NCBI GenBank assembly: GCA_027533395.1
Contig: JAPZUF010000014.1
Location: 1 to 64,000, forward strand
Direction of reading: 5' to 3'
Source of the DNA: Cyclobacteriaceae bacterium
GTDB lineage: Bacteria > Bacteroidota > Bacteroidia > Cytophagales > Cyclobacteriaceae
Length of the DNA stretch: 64,000 nucleotides
This document shows positions 41,997 through 51,484 of this stretch, piece after piece; the stretch's first letter is position 1; every line of letters starts with the position of its first letter. The position numbers and the translations under genes were made by a program. Below the pieces are notes generated by a model, which had not been told where the DNA came from, did no database searches, and worked only from the letters and a program-made list of their open reading frames with translations.

Positions 41997-44012
41997 TTAT
42001 AATTGATTAACCGAAAGTTTAAAGTCAATAAGTGTTCCGCTATCTACACTGCTATTTATAGTTAACTCTCCTCCTATTTCTTTGGCTCGTGTTTGTAAAT
42101 TACGCAATCCGTTTCCTGATTTACTTTGTGCTACATCAAATCCTATTCCATCATCCGAAACTTTCATAAACAAGTGATTCTGGCTATACGCTAAGGTTAC
42201 TCTAACATTTTTTGCCTGGCTGTATTTTGCAGCGTTGTTAATAGCTTCTTTAAAAATGAGAAAAATATTTTTTCTTTTTTCTGAATCTAAAACAATTCCT
42301 TGAGGTATCGTTTCTGTCAGCTCAAACTCAATATGCTGACTATCCAACACTTCATTTGCAAACTCGCGCATGCGTACAATTACTTGCTCTAAAGAATCGT
42401 TACCGGGATTGATGCTCCACACCATATCACTCATGGTTTCCATTATTCGAGCAGAGTAAGTAGATATTTTTTGAAGATACAATACATTGTTGGATTCATT
42501 CATCGCTACTTTACTCATAATGTTGATGCTGGAAAGCGTTGAACCCATATCATCGTGTAAATCCTTCGCAATTTTTTGGCGCATGCGTTCTAGCTCTTCT
42601 TGTCGCTTTAACCGATTGATTACTCTGTACCGATTGATTAGTAATGCACCAATAATGACAACAGAAATTAAAACGATAATGATGATGCCTGTTTGTGAGC
42701 GTTGTCTTTCCAGTTCTAGCTTTTTTAGTTGCTGATCTTTCTTCAATAATTCTATTTCGCGTTCTTTCTTTTCACTATTATACTTCTCTTCTAATTCTTT
42801 AACTTGTAGTAGAACAGTTTTGCCTTCAACACTATCAGTTAATGATTGATGTTTTTTAAGATAGTACAAAGCTTTTTCAAAGTTCTTATTTGTTGTATAA
42901 AATTCACTAAGTCGAGCATATTCTAATCCTTCTTGCTGCTGGTCGCCAACGCGAATTAGCATGTGTAAACCTTTTAGCATTTCTTTTTCTGTTTCCACCA
43001 ATTGGAGTTCAGCTTGTTCAAGGTTTCGGATTTCTGATTTGGATTTAATAAAGGATATGCTATCTCCTGCTTGTTTAAAAAGGTCCATACTTTTTAAAAA
43101 TGCGTTTCGAGCAAATTGGGTTTCCTTCATTCTTACGAACATCAAGCCTTGTTGGTATAAAACACGGGCTTCATCGGCAACCAAGTTCATATCTTTAACT
43201 ATGCCTAGTGCCTTTTGATAATAAGCATCTGCTTGACTAAATTGATTTAAATCTTTATAGACATCACCAAGACTAATAATTGAATTAACTGAACCACGCT
43301 TATCTCCTAATTTTTCTTTCAGGTCAAGCGAGCGACTATAATATTCCTTGGCTTCTGTTAACCGATTTAAATTAAAAAAGTCGTTGCCTAAACTATGTAA
43401 ACAAAATGATTGGCCACGTAAATTTTTTGTCTGTTCAAATATCCTTAATGATTGTAAATGAAAGTCAGTAGCTTTTTTATAATTACCCAAGCTTATGTGA
43501 AGATTTCCCAAGTTTAATAATAATCCTGCTTTATTCTCGTCTTCTTTGGGCCATTGTTTAAGATTGTTTAGCATGTAGGGCATGGCACGGTTAAACTCAC
43601 CAATATTCTTATAAAATAAACCAGCTGCCTGATTAAAGTTATACTGCATGCGAGAGTTATTTGGGTTTTGCTTGGTAACTGTTTCACTCAAACCGAGAAA
43701 ATAGGTAGCACTATCAATCTTGCCAATTTGTTGGTTAACCGTAACCAGATAATTATATGCACCAGCTAACCATTTAACTTCTTCTTTTGTATCAGCCAGA
43801 GATATAATTTTAAAGCTATAGCGTTTCGTTTCTTTTAAATCTTTGCGAAGAAATTCGTTGGATAGCTGAAGCAGCGCCTCTAATTCAACTGTATCATGTT
43901 TTTGTAGCGAAACTATTTGTTTTAAACTATCAATCAATTTTGTTTGCGCTTGTGCATTTGTAACCGTAATGGTTGCAAAACAAAATAATACATATCGGTA
44001 GATGTGTTTTAT
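41997..44012 (-). CDS. TPR-containing NarX/DegS-type sensor histidine kinase; conventional start codon not found
   Basis: TPR units fill the extracytoplasmic half (for example FCLHSLGNDFFNLNRLTEAK, ISLGDVYKDLNQFSQADAYY). They are followed by a coiled coil, one membrane span (GIIIIVLISVVIIGALL), the HisKA_3 motif KIAKDLHDDMGSTLSSI and a HATPase domain (FKEAINNAAKYSQA, DDGIGFDVAQ, GNGLRNLQTRAKEIGG). A signal peptide (HIYRYVLFCFATITVTNAQA) lies in frame upstream of the first usable codon, a TTG at 43937. The codon that should start it is ATA (44010-44012), where ATG would give a perfect signal peptide. The coordinates include this region; 41997-43937 is the conservative alternative. Confidence 0.85.
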   Translation of the reverse strand: MKHIYRYVLFCFATITVTNAQAQTKLIDSLKQIVSLQKHDTVELEALLQLSNEFLRKDLKETKRYSFKIISLADTKEEVKWLAGAYNYLVTVNQQIGKIDSATYFLGLSETVTKQNPNNSRMQYNFNQAAGLFYKNIGEFNRAMPYMLNNLKQWPKEDENKAGLLLNLGNLHISLGNYKKATDFHLQSLRIFEQTKNLRGQSFCLHSLGNDFFNLNRLTEAKEYYSRSLDLKEKLGDKRGSVNSIISLGDVYKDLNQFSQADAYYQKALGIVKDMNLVADEARVLYQQGLMFVRMKETQFARNAFLKSMDLFKQAGDSISFIKSKSEIRNLEQAELQLVETEKEMLKGLHMLIRVGDQQQEGLEYARLSEFYTTNKNFEKALYYLKKHQSLTDSVEGKTVLLQVKELEEKYNSEKKEREIELLKKDQQLKKLELERQRSQTGIIIIVLISVVIIGALLINRYRVINRLKRQEELERMRQKIAKDLHDDMGSTLSSINIMSKVAMNESNNVLYLQKISTYSARIMETMSDMVWSINPGNDSLEQVIVRMREFANEVLDSQHIEFELTETIPQGIVLDSEKRKNIFLIFKEAINNAAKYSQAKNVRVTLAYSQNHLFMKVSDDGIGFDVAQSKSGNGLRNLQTRAKEIGGELTINSSVDSGTLIDFKLSVNQL

Positions 44013-44196
44013 AGTAAGGGAGTATTGGCTATTAAGTTAATCATTTTTTGTAATAATTCATATTTGATAAATTAAACTACTTTATTCAATTACTCAACTT
44101 TATTTCTTTTGTATTATGATACTAAAAGGACTTTGCATTAGAACCTATATCTTCATTCATTTAGTAGAACAACTATATAAATTATCTATTAACGTA

Positions 44197-44343
44197 TTAC
44201 AATGATATTCCTCTTTTCCAAGGTATAAAGTCACTTTGCTGTAACCTTACTGCGTTTGGTACTACATCTCCATTACTAACAGCAATTACATAGTCGAATA
44301 ACTTTTCTGTTTTTTCTTGAGTTGCTTCAACACTGGTCGCTGT
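44197..44343 (-). pseudogene. 3' remnant, altronate dehydratase (UxaA)-like
   Basis: About 48 codons ending in a stop at 44197-44199, without any start; a stop lies directly upstream in frame at the fusion point. The peptide includes EKLFDYVIAVSNGDVVPN and ends LQQSDFIPWKRGISL. The ending reminds me of the C-terminus of altronate dehydratases (...DDFIPWKRGVSL). The family name is tentative, but the piece is clearly coding-like and headless. Confidence 0.45.
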
Positions 44344-44512
44344 TCAGGTAATTCCAGTAGAAGGTTTAGCCTTGTTATTAAGCGTAGAAAGATTTATGAG
44401 CGAAGCCCGCAGCATTACCAATTTAATTGGCAATACAGTGGCAACTGTTGTTGTTGCTAAAAGTGAGGGAAATTTAGATACAGAGAAATTTAATAAGGTA
44501 TTAAAGGTATAA
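44342..44512 (+). pseudogene. 3' remnant of a dicarboxylate/amino-acid:cation symporter (DctA/GltP-type)
   Basis: The last 56 codons of a sodium:dicarboxylate symporter are recognisable: [20 protein letters not shown], then [20 protein letters not shown], matching the family's final transmembrane region and C-terminal tail. Everything upstream is missing. The break at about 44341 abuts the remnant of the divergent gene, so one deletion removed both 5' parts and the shared promoter. Confidence 0.8.
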
Positions 44513-44888
44513 TAATTTAATGTTGATTAGCTAAACCAAATTTAAATATAAATATTAGGAATAAGTTTTATCCCAATTATTCGACATAAAAAGAAGGATG
44601 AAATCATACATTTATCTGCAAAATTTTAAACTCCAATTAGATAGTAGATATACTTTATAATTAATAAAATCAATAGATGTGTTTGTGGTGGATCAAAAGT
44701 AGTTTGAGATTGCGACCATGTATAGTTTACGGTTAAACAAAAGTAAAGCACTATAAAACTTTTTCGTTCGCCAAATATCGATAGAGTAACTAAGCAATGT
44801 TTCACAAAGCTTTTCATTAGTCTATTAAAAAGTAGGGCTTCCAATAGCGGATGGTCTTAATTGTAAAAATGAAACATAATTTTTATTA
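44513..44888. other. Non-coding interval before the ABC operon
   Basis: About 375 bp of AT-rich DNA. A 72-codon minus-strand frame (44626-44844) has no recognisable domain and odd composition. I see no RNA gene or terminator. Confidence 0.35.
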
Positions 44889-44932
44889 ATGCAACATAGT
44901 TGCATTTAAAAATATCTTGCTGTAAGTTGCAT
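44889..44932 (+). promoter_or_regulatory. Operator-like inverted repeat upstream of the ABC exporter operon
   Basis: ATGCAAC (44889-44895) and GTTGCAT (44899-44905) are perfect inverted arms 3 bp apart. A third half-site, GTTGCAT, lies at 44926-44932. The set is 18-61 bp before the ATPase start codon, where a repressor dimer would block transcription. No regulator gene is adjacent. Confidence 0.5.
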
Positions 44933-44949
44933 AACAAATAGGTGAACAT

Positions 44950-45651
44950 ATGATTGAAATAAGTCAGGTTAGTAAATCTTTTAAAGGGCAAAACGTTGTA
45001 AACAACTTAACATTAAATGTACCCGCAGGCGAGATCGTTGGATTATTAGGAGCAAACGGTGCAGGTAAGTCAACAACTCTTAATATGGTATTGGGTTTTC
45101 TAACGCCTGATGCCGGAAACATCAGCATCATTGGTTTAGATCCCCAACGTCAAACGCAAGAAGTGCGAAAACAAATTGGATACATTCCGGAAAATGTAAA
45201 TTTATATCCTTACTTATCTGGTTTAGAAAATCTCGATTACTTCTGTAGCCTCGCTAACATTTCCTATACAAAAAATCAGCCCACAGATTTTTTATTACAA
45301 TGTGGTTTGCAAGAAAATGCATGGCACAAAAGAGTGGGTACTTACTCAAAAGGCATGCGGCAGAAAGTAGGAATCGCCATTGCCTACGCAAAAAAAGCTA
45401 AAGTTTTTTTATTAGATGAGCCCGCAAGCGGCCTTGATCCTCTTGCAAGTAACGAACTCTCTGATTTGCTTAAAAAACTATCTGGCGAAGGTGCTTCTAT
45501 TTTGATGGCATCGCATGATATTTTTCGTGTGAAGGAAGTTTGTCACCGCATTGGCATTTTAAAGTCAGGTAATCTGGTAAAAGAACTTCACAGTACAGAT
45601 GTTAGTGCGAACGAACTTGAACAAGTTTACCTCGCCTATATGAAAAACTAA
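44950..45651 (+). CDS. ABC transporter ATP-binding protein
   Basis: The protein has 233 residues, the size of CcmA/NatA-type exporter ATPases. Walker A is GLLGANGAGKSTT, the Q-loop region YIPENVNLYPYLSG follows, the signature is YSKGMRQKVGIAIAYA, and Walker B is VFLLDEPASGLDPLAS, with the H-loop in MASHDIF. It powers export by the two DUF3526-type permeases that follow (5 bp, then a 4-bp overlap). The cargo is unknown; such systems are linked to antibiotic or lipid export and to gliding-type ABC systems. Confidence 0.93.
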   Translation: MIEISQVSKSFKGQNVVNNLTLNVPAGEIVGLLGANGAGKSTTLNMVLGFLTPDAGNISIIGLDPQRQTQEVRKQIGYIPENVNLYPYLSGLENLDYFCSLANISYTKNQPTDFLLQCGLQENAWHKRVGTYSKGMRQKVGIAIAYAKKAKVFLLDEPASGLDPLASNELSDLLKKLSGEGASILMASHDIFRVKEVCHRIGILKSGNLVKELHSTDVSANELEQVYLAYMKN

Positions 45652-45656
45652 ACAAT

Positions 45657-47066
45657 ATGTGGCAAATTATTACAAACGAATGGCGCTATCTCAACAGAAC
45701 TAAAAGTCTGTTGGTAATTAGTTTTTCTTTTATTGTTATTTTATTGGTTGCTGCCTGGTTAGGATACAAACAAAATAAGGTACAAGAAAAAAACTACTCG
45801 GAAGCCAAGCAATATGTTCGAGCAGAGTGGGAAGCCATCAAAGAAATGAATCCGCACGGGGCGGCACATTATGGAACTTACGTGTTTAAACCAACACAAG
45901 TATTAAGCGGATTAGACGATGGCGTTAATGCCATTACCGGCAATGTGTTGCGCGTAGAGGGCCATGTACAAAACGAAATGGTGCACTCCGAAGCCTCACA
46001 AATGCAAAGCGTAAGTAAGTTCGGAAAACTTAAAGGCGCTCTCCTATTGCAGTATATCGTACCGTTATTACTCATTTTTTTATCTTACCAAGCCATCAAC
46101 TCTGAAAAACAGAGTGGTCGATTAAAGATGTTAATTTTTCAAGGTAGTCGCTTGCGCACGTTGGTTCTAGTAAAAACAATTGCCATCTGGCTCTATGGCT
46201 TTTCTCTTTTAGTTATTACCATTTTAGTATATCATATTTCTCATTCATCAATCTTTCATTCCGATGTGTGGCTGCGCACCTTTTTATTATTATTCTCTTA
46301 TAGCGTATATTATTTTATTTTATGTGGCCTCACCCTATTTTTATCTCTTCGCATACAACAGGCCGCAGTAGCTCTTACCTGCATGCTTACACTTTGGGTA
46401 ATGTGGTCTATTTTTATACCTAACATTTTACAAAGCGCTGTATCTACATGGCATCCACTACCAAGCCGCAATGTTTTTGTGCAAGCCATGAAAGAAGATC
46501 GTTCCAAAGGCATTGACGGACATAACCCATCCGAAGAACGCGAAGAAGCTTTTAGAAAAGAAGTACTAGCCAAATATGGCGTAGATAGTGTAGAAAAATT
46601 ACCTATCAACATTGATGGTTTACTTATGCAAGCCGATGAAGAATATGGCAACATGGTTTGGGATAAACACTTTGGCGATTTACGCAATACGTTGGCAAAA
46701 CAAAAAGAGAGTTATCAACTAGGCGGAATCATTAATCCATTTATTTCTTTACAAAATGCAAGCATGGGTTTTGCCGGCAGTGATAACTATCATCACCAAC
46801 ACTATTTACTTCAGGTTGAAACATACCGCAGAATGTTTATTAAAATGCTAAACGATAAACATGCCTTTGGTGGTTCTAAATCTGGAGATTGGGATTGGAA
46901 AGCCGACAACGCTTTCTTTAAATCAGTTCCAGATTTCGAGTATCAAGAAAGTCCGATACAAACTTCTTTACCGCAATATCTAACCGACATAGCTTGGCTG
47001 CTTTTTTGGTTTACACTTGTTTTTATTCTTTTACTATTCGGTACGCATAAACTTACATTGTTATGA
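45657..47066 (+). CDS. ABC transporter permease, DUF3526-type (ABC-2 family)
   Basis: The protein has 469 residues. It has one N-terminal span (LLVISFSFIVILLVAAWLGY), a large extracytoplasmic region (~45-130), a core with several spans (~140-270), a second large soluble region (~275-430) and a final span. This layout, with a DUF3526-like domain, marks permeases with big external loops found in Bacteroidota and Proteobacteria. The stop overlaps the next permease start by 4 bp (ATGA). Confidence 0.85.
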   Translation: MWQIITNEWRYLNRTKSLLVISFSFIVILLVAAWLGYKQNKVQEKNYSEAKQYVRAEWEAIKEMNPHGAAHYGTYVFKPTQVLSGLDDGVNAITGNVLRVEGHVQNEMVHSEASQMQSVSKFGKLKGALLLQYIVPLLLIFLSYQAINSEKQSGRLKMLIFQGSRLRTLVLVKTIAIWLYGFSLLVITILVYHISHSSIFHSDVWLRTFLLLFSYSVYYFILCGLTLFLSLRIQQAAVALTCMLTLWVMWSIFIPNILQSAVSTWHPLPSRNVFVQAMKEDRSKGIDGHNPSEEREEAFRKEVLAKYGVDSVEKLPINIDGLLMQADEEYGNMVWDKHFGDLRNTLAKQKESYQLGGIINPFISLQNASMGFAGSDNYHHQHYLLQVETYRRMFIKMLNDKHAFGGSKSGDWDWKADNAFFKSVPDFEYQESPIQTSLPQYLTDIAWLLFWFTLVFILLLFGTHKLTLL

Positions 47067-48389
47067 AATACCTATCTGTTTTATTATTCGAGTGGAAACA
47101 CTTTGTTCGCAATCCTTTTAAAGTAATAGCGTGGGTATTGTTTGTAATAGCAGCTGTTTATGGTTTACACAACGGTGCTTCACTCTTTAACAAACAACAA
47201 AAAGAAATCGAAGCCATCTACAAAAAAGTAAAAGAACAACACGAGAAAAATTTAGACTATTACCAACAAGGTGTTAAAGGCCCGCCTGATCGTCCGTGGG
47301 TAGATAACACCACGCCCTTTTGGGCAATTTGGAATCTTCCAACCTACCACATAAAACAACCCGAAACAACCATGGTATATAGTATCGGGCAAGCCGAACA
47401 ATTTGGTTTCTATAAACAAATATCAGTTTGGGCTAGCCCCTACGATGCCGATATGGCAGAAGAAATCGCTAACCCCGAACGCTTACAAGTGGGCACACTC
47501 GATTTCTCTTTTGTGATACTCTATCTTACGCCAATCTTATTATTACTTTTTGTGTATAACATTAAAAGTACGGAAAGCGAACAAGGTTTTTTAAACCTCA
47601 TTAGTACAATGGGGCGCAAACATACAGGCATGGTTGATAGCACGCATCGCATTTTACATGTTAATCATTTTACTAACACTCACACTCCTTATAGTATATG
47701 GCGCCACACTAACAAACGCTATCACTTCTGCACCCGAAAAAGTTTTTCAAATCTTTGCTGTTTGTTCATTGTACAGTTTAGGTTGGGTTACAGTATACAC
47801 CATTATCATTCGATATGGCACAACCCTTATAAGTAATACTTTACAAATGATTGGACTATGGATTTTATTTGCCTTCATCATTCCAGCCTTTGTGTTACAA
47901 AATATCAGCATCAATAAACCTGTAAACCTCTTGCTTACTTTTATCGATGCCCAACGCGATGGCCGCGAGAAAATTTTTGCGCAACCCGACTCTGTAATCG
48001 ATAAACAATTATTTAGCCTTTATCCACAAATAGAAAATTCGCCTATGGCAAAAGATAGCATCAACAGAATCTTATCCCGAAATTTTTCTGCCAGCGCGTT
48101 AGTCAATCACCAGCTCAAGCAGATTATTAATGAAATAAATAGTATAAATGAAGATAAAAATGGAATGATTGAAAGTACTTTTTTTATGAATCCGACTTCG
48201 TATTTTCAGAATAAGTTAAATTATATAGCTGGAACTCATTATCACGATTATTCAAACTATAAACATGAAATCCAGAAGTTAATTGATACAAGAATTTCTA
48301 TTCTTGTCCATGATATTTGGTTTAACACGAAAGTAGATAGTACTCGCTATTTAGAATATTACAACATTGTGAGCACAATTAAACATTGA
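47063..48389 (+). pseudogene. Second ABC transporter permease (DUF3526-type), broken by a one-base frameshift
   Basis: The first frame (47063 onward) encodes a DUF3526-like permease N-terminus up to EQGFLNLISTMG. It then continues as nonsense to 47836. The frame +1 relative to it continues the protein (ANIQAWLIARIAFYMLIILL...) to the stop at 48389. Removing one base of the GGGG run at 47611-47614 restores a 441-residue protein similar in build to the preceding permease. Either the gene is recently inactivated or phase variable, or the base is a sequencing error. All other sequence looks intact. Confidence 0.85.
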
Positions 48390-48611
48390 TTGCTACTCTA
48401 GGTAATAAAGCTTTTTAAACTTTTAAAATATTGCTTAGTAAAATAATTATTTTGTACATCACTATTTAAAGATAGTTTGATGCCAAAAAGCAGTTGGGGA
48501 CTTATTACAATTGACTCTTGTAAATTGAATGAAAGAAGATCACAATTCTACATTAAATTTAATTAGCATATAAAAAATGTAAAAATAGAGCATATTGAAA
48601 GTTATCAGTTT

Positions 48612-50138
48612 TTAACTTACAACGTTTTCATCTGTATTTTCAGTTTCTAGTTGTTTACTTACTTCCCGAATCACAGCGTCAAGCTTAATGGAACTTGTAT
48701 GCAAATGTTTTAGTAGTTCCTTTCTGGTATCCTCGTTATCGCTACTTTCGATTAAATTGATTAATCCTAATATGGTGGCTACTGGTCCCCTAATTTTGTG
48801 CGCATTTACAAAAGCAAATTGCTTTATTCTTTCGTTTTGTTCAACAATAACTTGCGTACGTTTAGCTAAAATTTCTTCAAGGTTTTCATTAATAGCGTGT
48901 ATTTCTTCGTTAGCTTGTCTTAACTCTTCTGACTGTGCTTCAATTTCATTGTTCAAGGCTATTAACTTTCGCTCATTCTTTCTCTTAATTATCAACACTC
49001 TAACAATTATCACTACTCCGATTAAGGTAAAGGCTAGTGCCACAACTATCCAGGTAGCATAAAGTTTTTGCTCAGCTAATTCTTTATGTGTCTTTTCTAA
49101 TTCTCTCTCCTTTACGACTGCATTAAATTTACTTTCTACTTCTATTGCAAAAAGTTTTGCTTCTTGTTTTTGAAGACTGTCAGAAAGTGAATAAAATAAA
49201 TCCATGTACTGCAACGATTTCTCAAATTTACCTTGGTTGCGATACATTCTTGAAATTTCGGCTAGCACATTACTCTCCATCTCCATGTTCCGCTGCAACT
49301 TTGCCAGGTTAATTGCAGCTAAAAAATAGCTTTCTGCTGATTTCTCATCTTGCAATCCAATGAAAGTTTGTCCTAGATTTTGATAGTTGTTCATTAATTC
49401 AACAGTATCTCCAAGGGTTTTATTTATTTGTGTTAATTGAAGAAGATTCTCCTTGGCTTGATCATACTTTTTCTGATTTATAAAAATAACAGCCATGTTA
49501 TTTAAATTAAAACGCTCTTGTCTCTTATCCCCTATTTCTCTGTTAATTAGTAAAGATTCATTTAAACTTAGTAACGCCTGGTCATATTGCAATAAGTCTT
49601 TTTCAGTAACACCTTTATTGTTTAAGATTAAAGCAAGCGATTTCTTTATTCCGGTTTTACGCGCATAATACTCAGCTTCTTTAAAGTATTTTAATGCCTT
49701 TTCATACTCCTCAAGCTTCTTAAAACTCCAACCTAAATTATTGTTTATTCGTGATCTTAAATCATCATATTCAGGTTCTTCTTCTGTTGAAGCTAATGCT
49801 TCTAAGTAATATTGAATAGATTGACCTATTTTGTTCTGGTTATACCAGCAATTCCCGATGCGATTTAATGCAAAGGCTTTTAAAGTTTTATCTTTCTTTT
49901 GTTCAGCGATTCGAACCAATTCTTCAAAGAAAAAAATAGCATCGGAAGGTAAACTGTTCATGTATCCTTCACCTGCTTGCTTTAGCAATTCAATTCGCTT
50001 TTCTACAGGAGTAACATTTACCAATACGTTTTTGAGGCTGTCGAGGGACTGTGCCTTTAAGTTGAAGCAGCAGCAGAAAGTTATCAAATAGGCAATGCCT
50101 ACAGTTGTAAATCTATAGAAAGGGATTTTGGACTTCAT
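48612..50138 (-). CDS. TPR sensor protein with histidine-kinase-like H-box but no ATPase domain
   Basis: The protein has 508 residues: signal peptide (ending LKAQ), TPR array (~40-320, e.g. ALNRIGNCWYNQNKIGQSIQ, NNLGWSFKKLEEYEKALKYF), membrane span (TWIVVALAFTLIGVVIIVRV), coiled coil and VNAHKIRGPVATILGL with His447. The protein stops 61 residues after that His. As in the protein at 15203-16768, the DHp helix pair is present and the HATPase domain is missing. It is the last of a minus-strand series after glgC (76 bp gap). It may sense an envelope cue and relay through a partner kinase; this is inference. Confidence 0.8.
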   Translation of the reverse strand: MKSKIPFYRFTTVGIAYLITFCCCFNLKAQSLDSLKNVLVNVTPVEKRIELLKQAGEGYMNSLPSDAIFFFEELVRIAEQKKDKTLKAFALNRIGNCWYNQNKIGQSIQYYLEALASTEEEPEYDDLRSRINNNLGWSFKKLEEYEKALKYFKEAEYYARKTGIKKSLALILNNKGVTEKDLLQYDQALLSLNESLLINREIGDKRQERFNLNNMAVIFINQKKYDQAKENLLQLTQINKTLGDTVELMNNYQNLGQTFIGLQDEKSAESYFLAAINLAKLQRNMEMESNVLAEISRMYRNQGKFEKSLQYMDLFYSLSDSLQKQEAKLFAIEVESKFNAVVKERELEKTHKELAEQKLYATWIVVALAFTLIGVVIIVRVLIIKRKNERKLIALNNEIEAQSEELRQANEEIHAINENLEEILAKRTQVIVEQNERIKQFAFVNAHKIRGPVATILGLINLIESSDNEDTRKELLKHLHTSSIKLDAVIREVSKQLETENTDENVVS

Positions 50139-50214
50139 GCTATCTTTGCAAAATACAAATTAAAAGATAACAGTAAAATCTAACTTACTTAATTGGACAA
50201 TAAATTAAAGGAAA

Positions 50215-51483
50215 CTACTTTAAGATAAACCCGGCAGGTATGGTTACTTCTTTCTTCACCACTATTATTCCACCGGAAACAACCAACATATCGTTCTCCT
50301 GATTGGGCAAGTGAGTTCCTCCTATTAGCGTTACATTATTTCCGATACAACAGTTTTTATCGATAATGGCATTTTCTATGTGGCAGTTCTCTCCTACTCC
50401 CATTAATATTTTATCTCTATTTATTTCAATTTCTTTTAAACTCTGGTAAGCATCACTGCCCATCATGTAGGTTCGTTTTAAAACACTTCCTTTACCGATG
50501 CGTGAGCGAATACCTACCACAGAATGCTCAATTTTTTCAGCATGTATAATGCAACCATCAGCAATTACAGAATCGCTTATACGACTATCTGTAATTTTCG
50601 ATGTTGGCAAAATGCGCGCGTTGGTGTAAATTTTTTTCTTGTTATCAAATAAATTAAAATCAGGAAGTGCATCTGTGAAACCTAAATTTGCTTCATAGAA
50701 AGAACGAATATTTCCAATGTCTGTCCAATACCCTTCAAACGGATAACTTAAAACTGGATATTTGCCAATAGATTGCGGTATAATTTCTTTACCAAAATCG
50801 TTTGTTGATTCATCGTTCATTAAGTCTACTAATAGATCGCGATCGAAAACATATATACCCATAGATGCGAGATAAAATCTTTTCTCTGCTTGCATAGCCT
50901 CACTCACATCCGATTTCCAATTCAAAATTTCTTGTGCGTTTGGTTTTTCTACAAAGCTGGTAATAAAACCTTTTTCATCTGTTTTTAAAATTCCAAACTC
51001 TACACCTTCTTCTGCTTTTACAGGAAGTGTGGCTATAGTTATCCTTGCTTTGCTCTCTTCATGCTTTTGAATTAAATGATTGAAATCCATTTGATAGAGT
51101 TGATCGCCTGATAGAATCAACGCATATTTAAAATCATGATTTAAGAAATGATGCATACTTTGTCTTACGGCATCAGCAGTTCCCTGAAACCAACTTTTGT
51201 TTGTCATGGTTTGCTCGGCAGCCAAAAGGTCAACGAATGCGCGTGAAAATAAACTAAAGTTATACGTGTTTTTCACGTGTCTGTTTAGAGAAGCAGAGTT
51301 AAACTGCGTAAGCACAAACATGCGGTTTATGTTTGAGTTTATGCAGTTCGATAAAGGAATATCTACTAACCTATATTTGCCTGCAATAGGCACAGCTGGT
51401 TTAGAACGCTTAGCTGTTAATGGATACAAGCGCGAACCTTGGCCACCACCAAGTATTATCGCAATTACGTCATCGGCATACAT
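50215..51483 (-). CDS. glgC: Glucose-1-phosphate adenylyltransferase
   Basis: The protein has 422 residues. The N-terminal nucleotidyltransferase domain is clear: AIILGGGQGSRLYPLTAKRS, KPAVPIAGKYRLVDIPLSNC, GTADAVRQSM and the catalytic region LSGDQLYQMD. A C-terminal left-handed beta-helix follows (SVVGIRSRIGKGSV...). It makes ADP-glucose from glucose-1-phosphate and ATP, the committed step of bacterial glycogen synthesis. The start is 1 bp from the glycogen synthase gene, so the two are one operon. Confidence 0.95.
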   Translation of the reverse strand: MYADDVIAIILGGGQGSRLYPLTAKRSKPAVPIAGKYRLVDIPLSNCINSNINRMFVLTQFNSASLNRHVKNTYNFSLFSRAFVDLLAAEQTMTNKSWFQGTADAVRQSMHHFLNHDFKYALILSGDQLYQMDFNHLIQKHEESKARITIATLPVKAEEGVEFGILKTDEKGFITSFVEKPNAQEILNWKSDVSEAMQAEKRFYLASMGIYVFDRDLLVDLMNDESTNDFGKEIIPQSIGKYPVLSYPFEGYWTDIGNIRSFYEANLGFTDALPDFNLFDNKKKIYTNARILPTSKITDSRISDSVIADGCIIHAEKIEHSVVGIRSRIGKGSVLKRTYMMGSDAYQSLKEIEINRDKILMGVGENCHIENAIIDKNCCIGNNVTLIGGTHLPNQENDMLVVSGGIIVVKKEVTIPAGFILK

Positions 51484-51484
51484 A

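Noticed and set aside
44626-44844. 72-codon minus-strand frame before the ABC operon
   Set aside because: No recognisable domain, odd composition and no conserved-looking context. Treated as chance.
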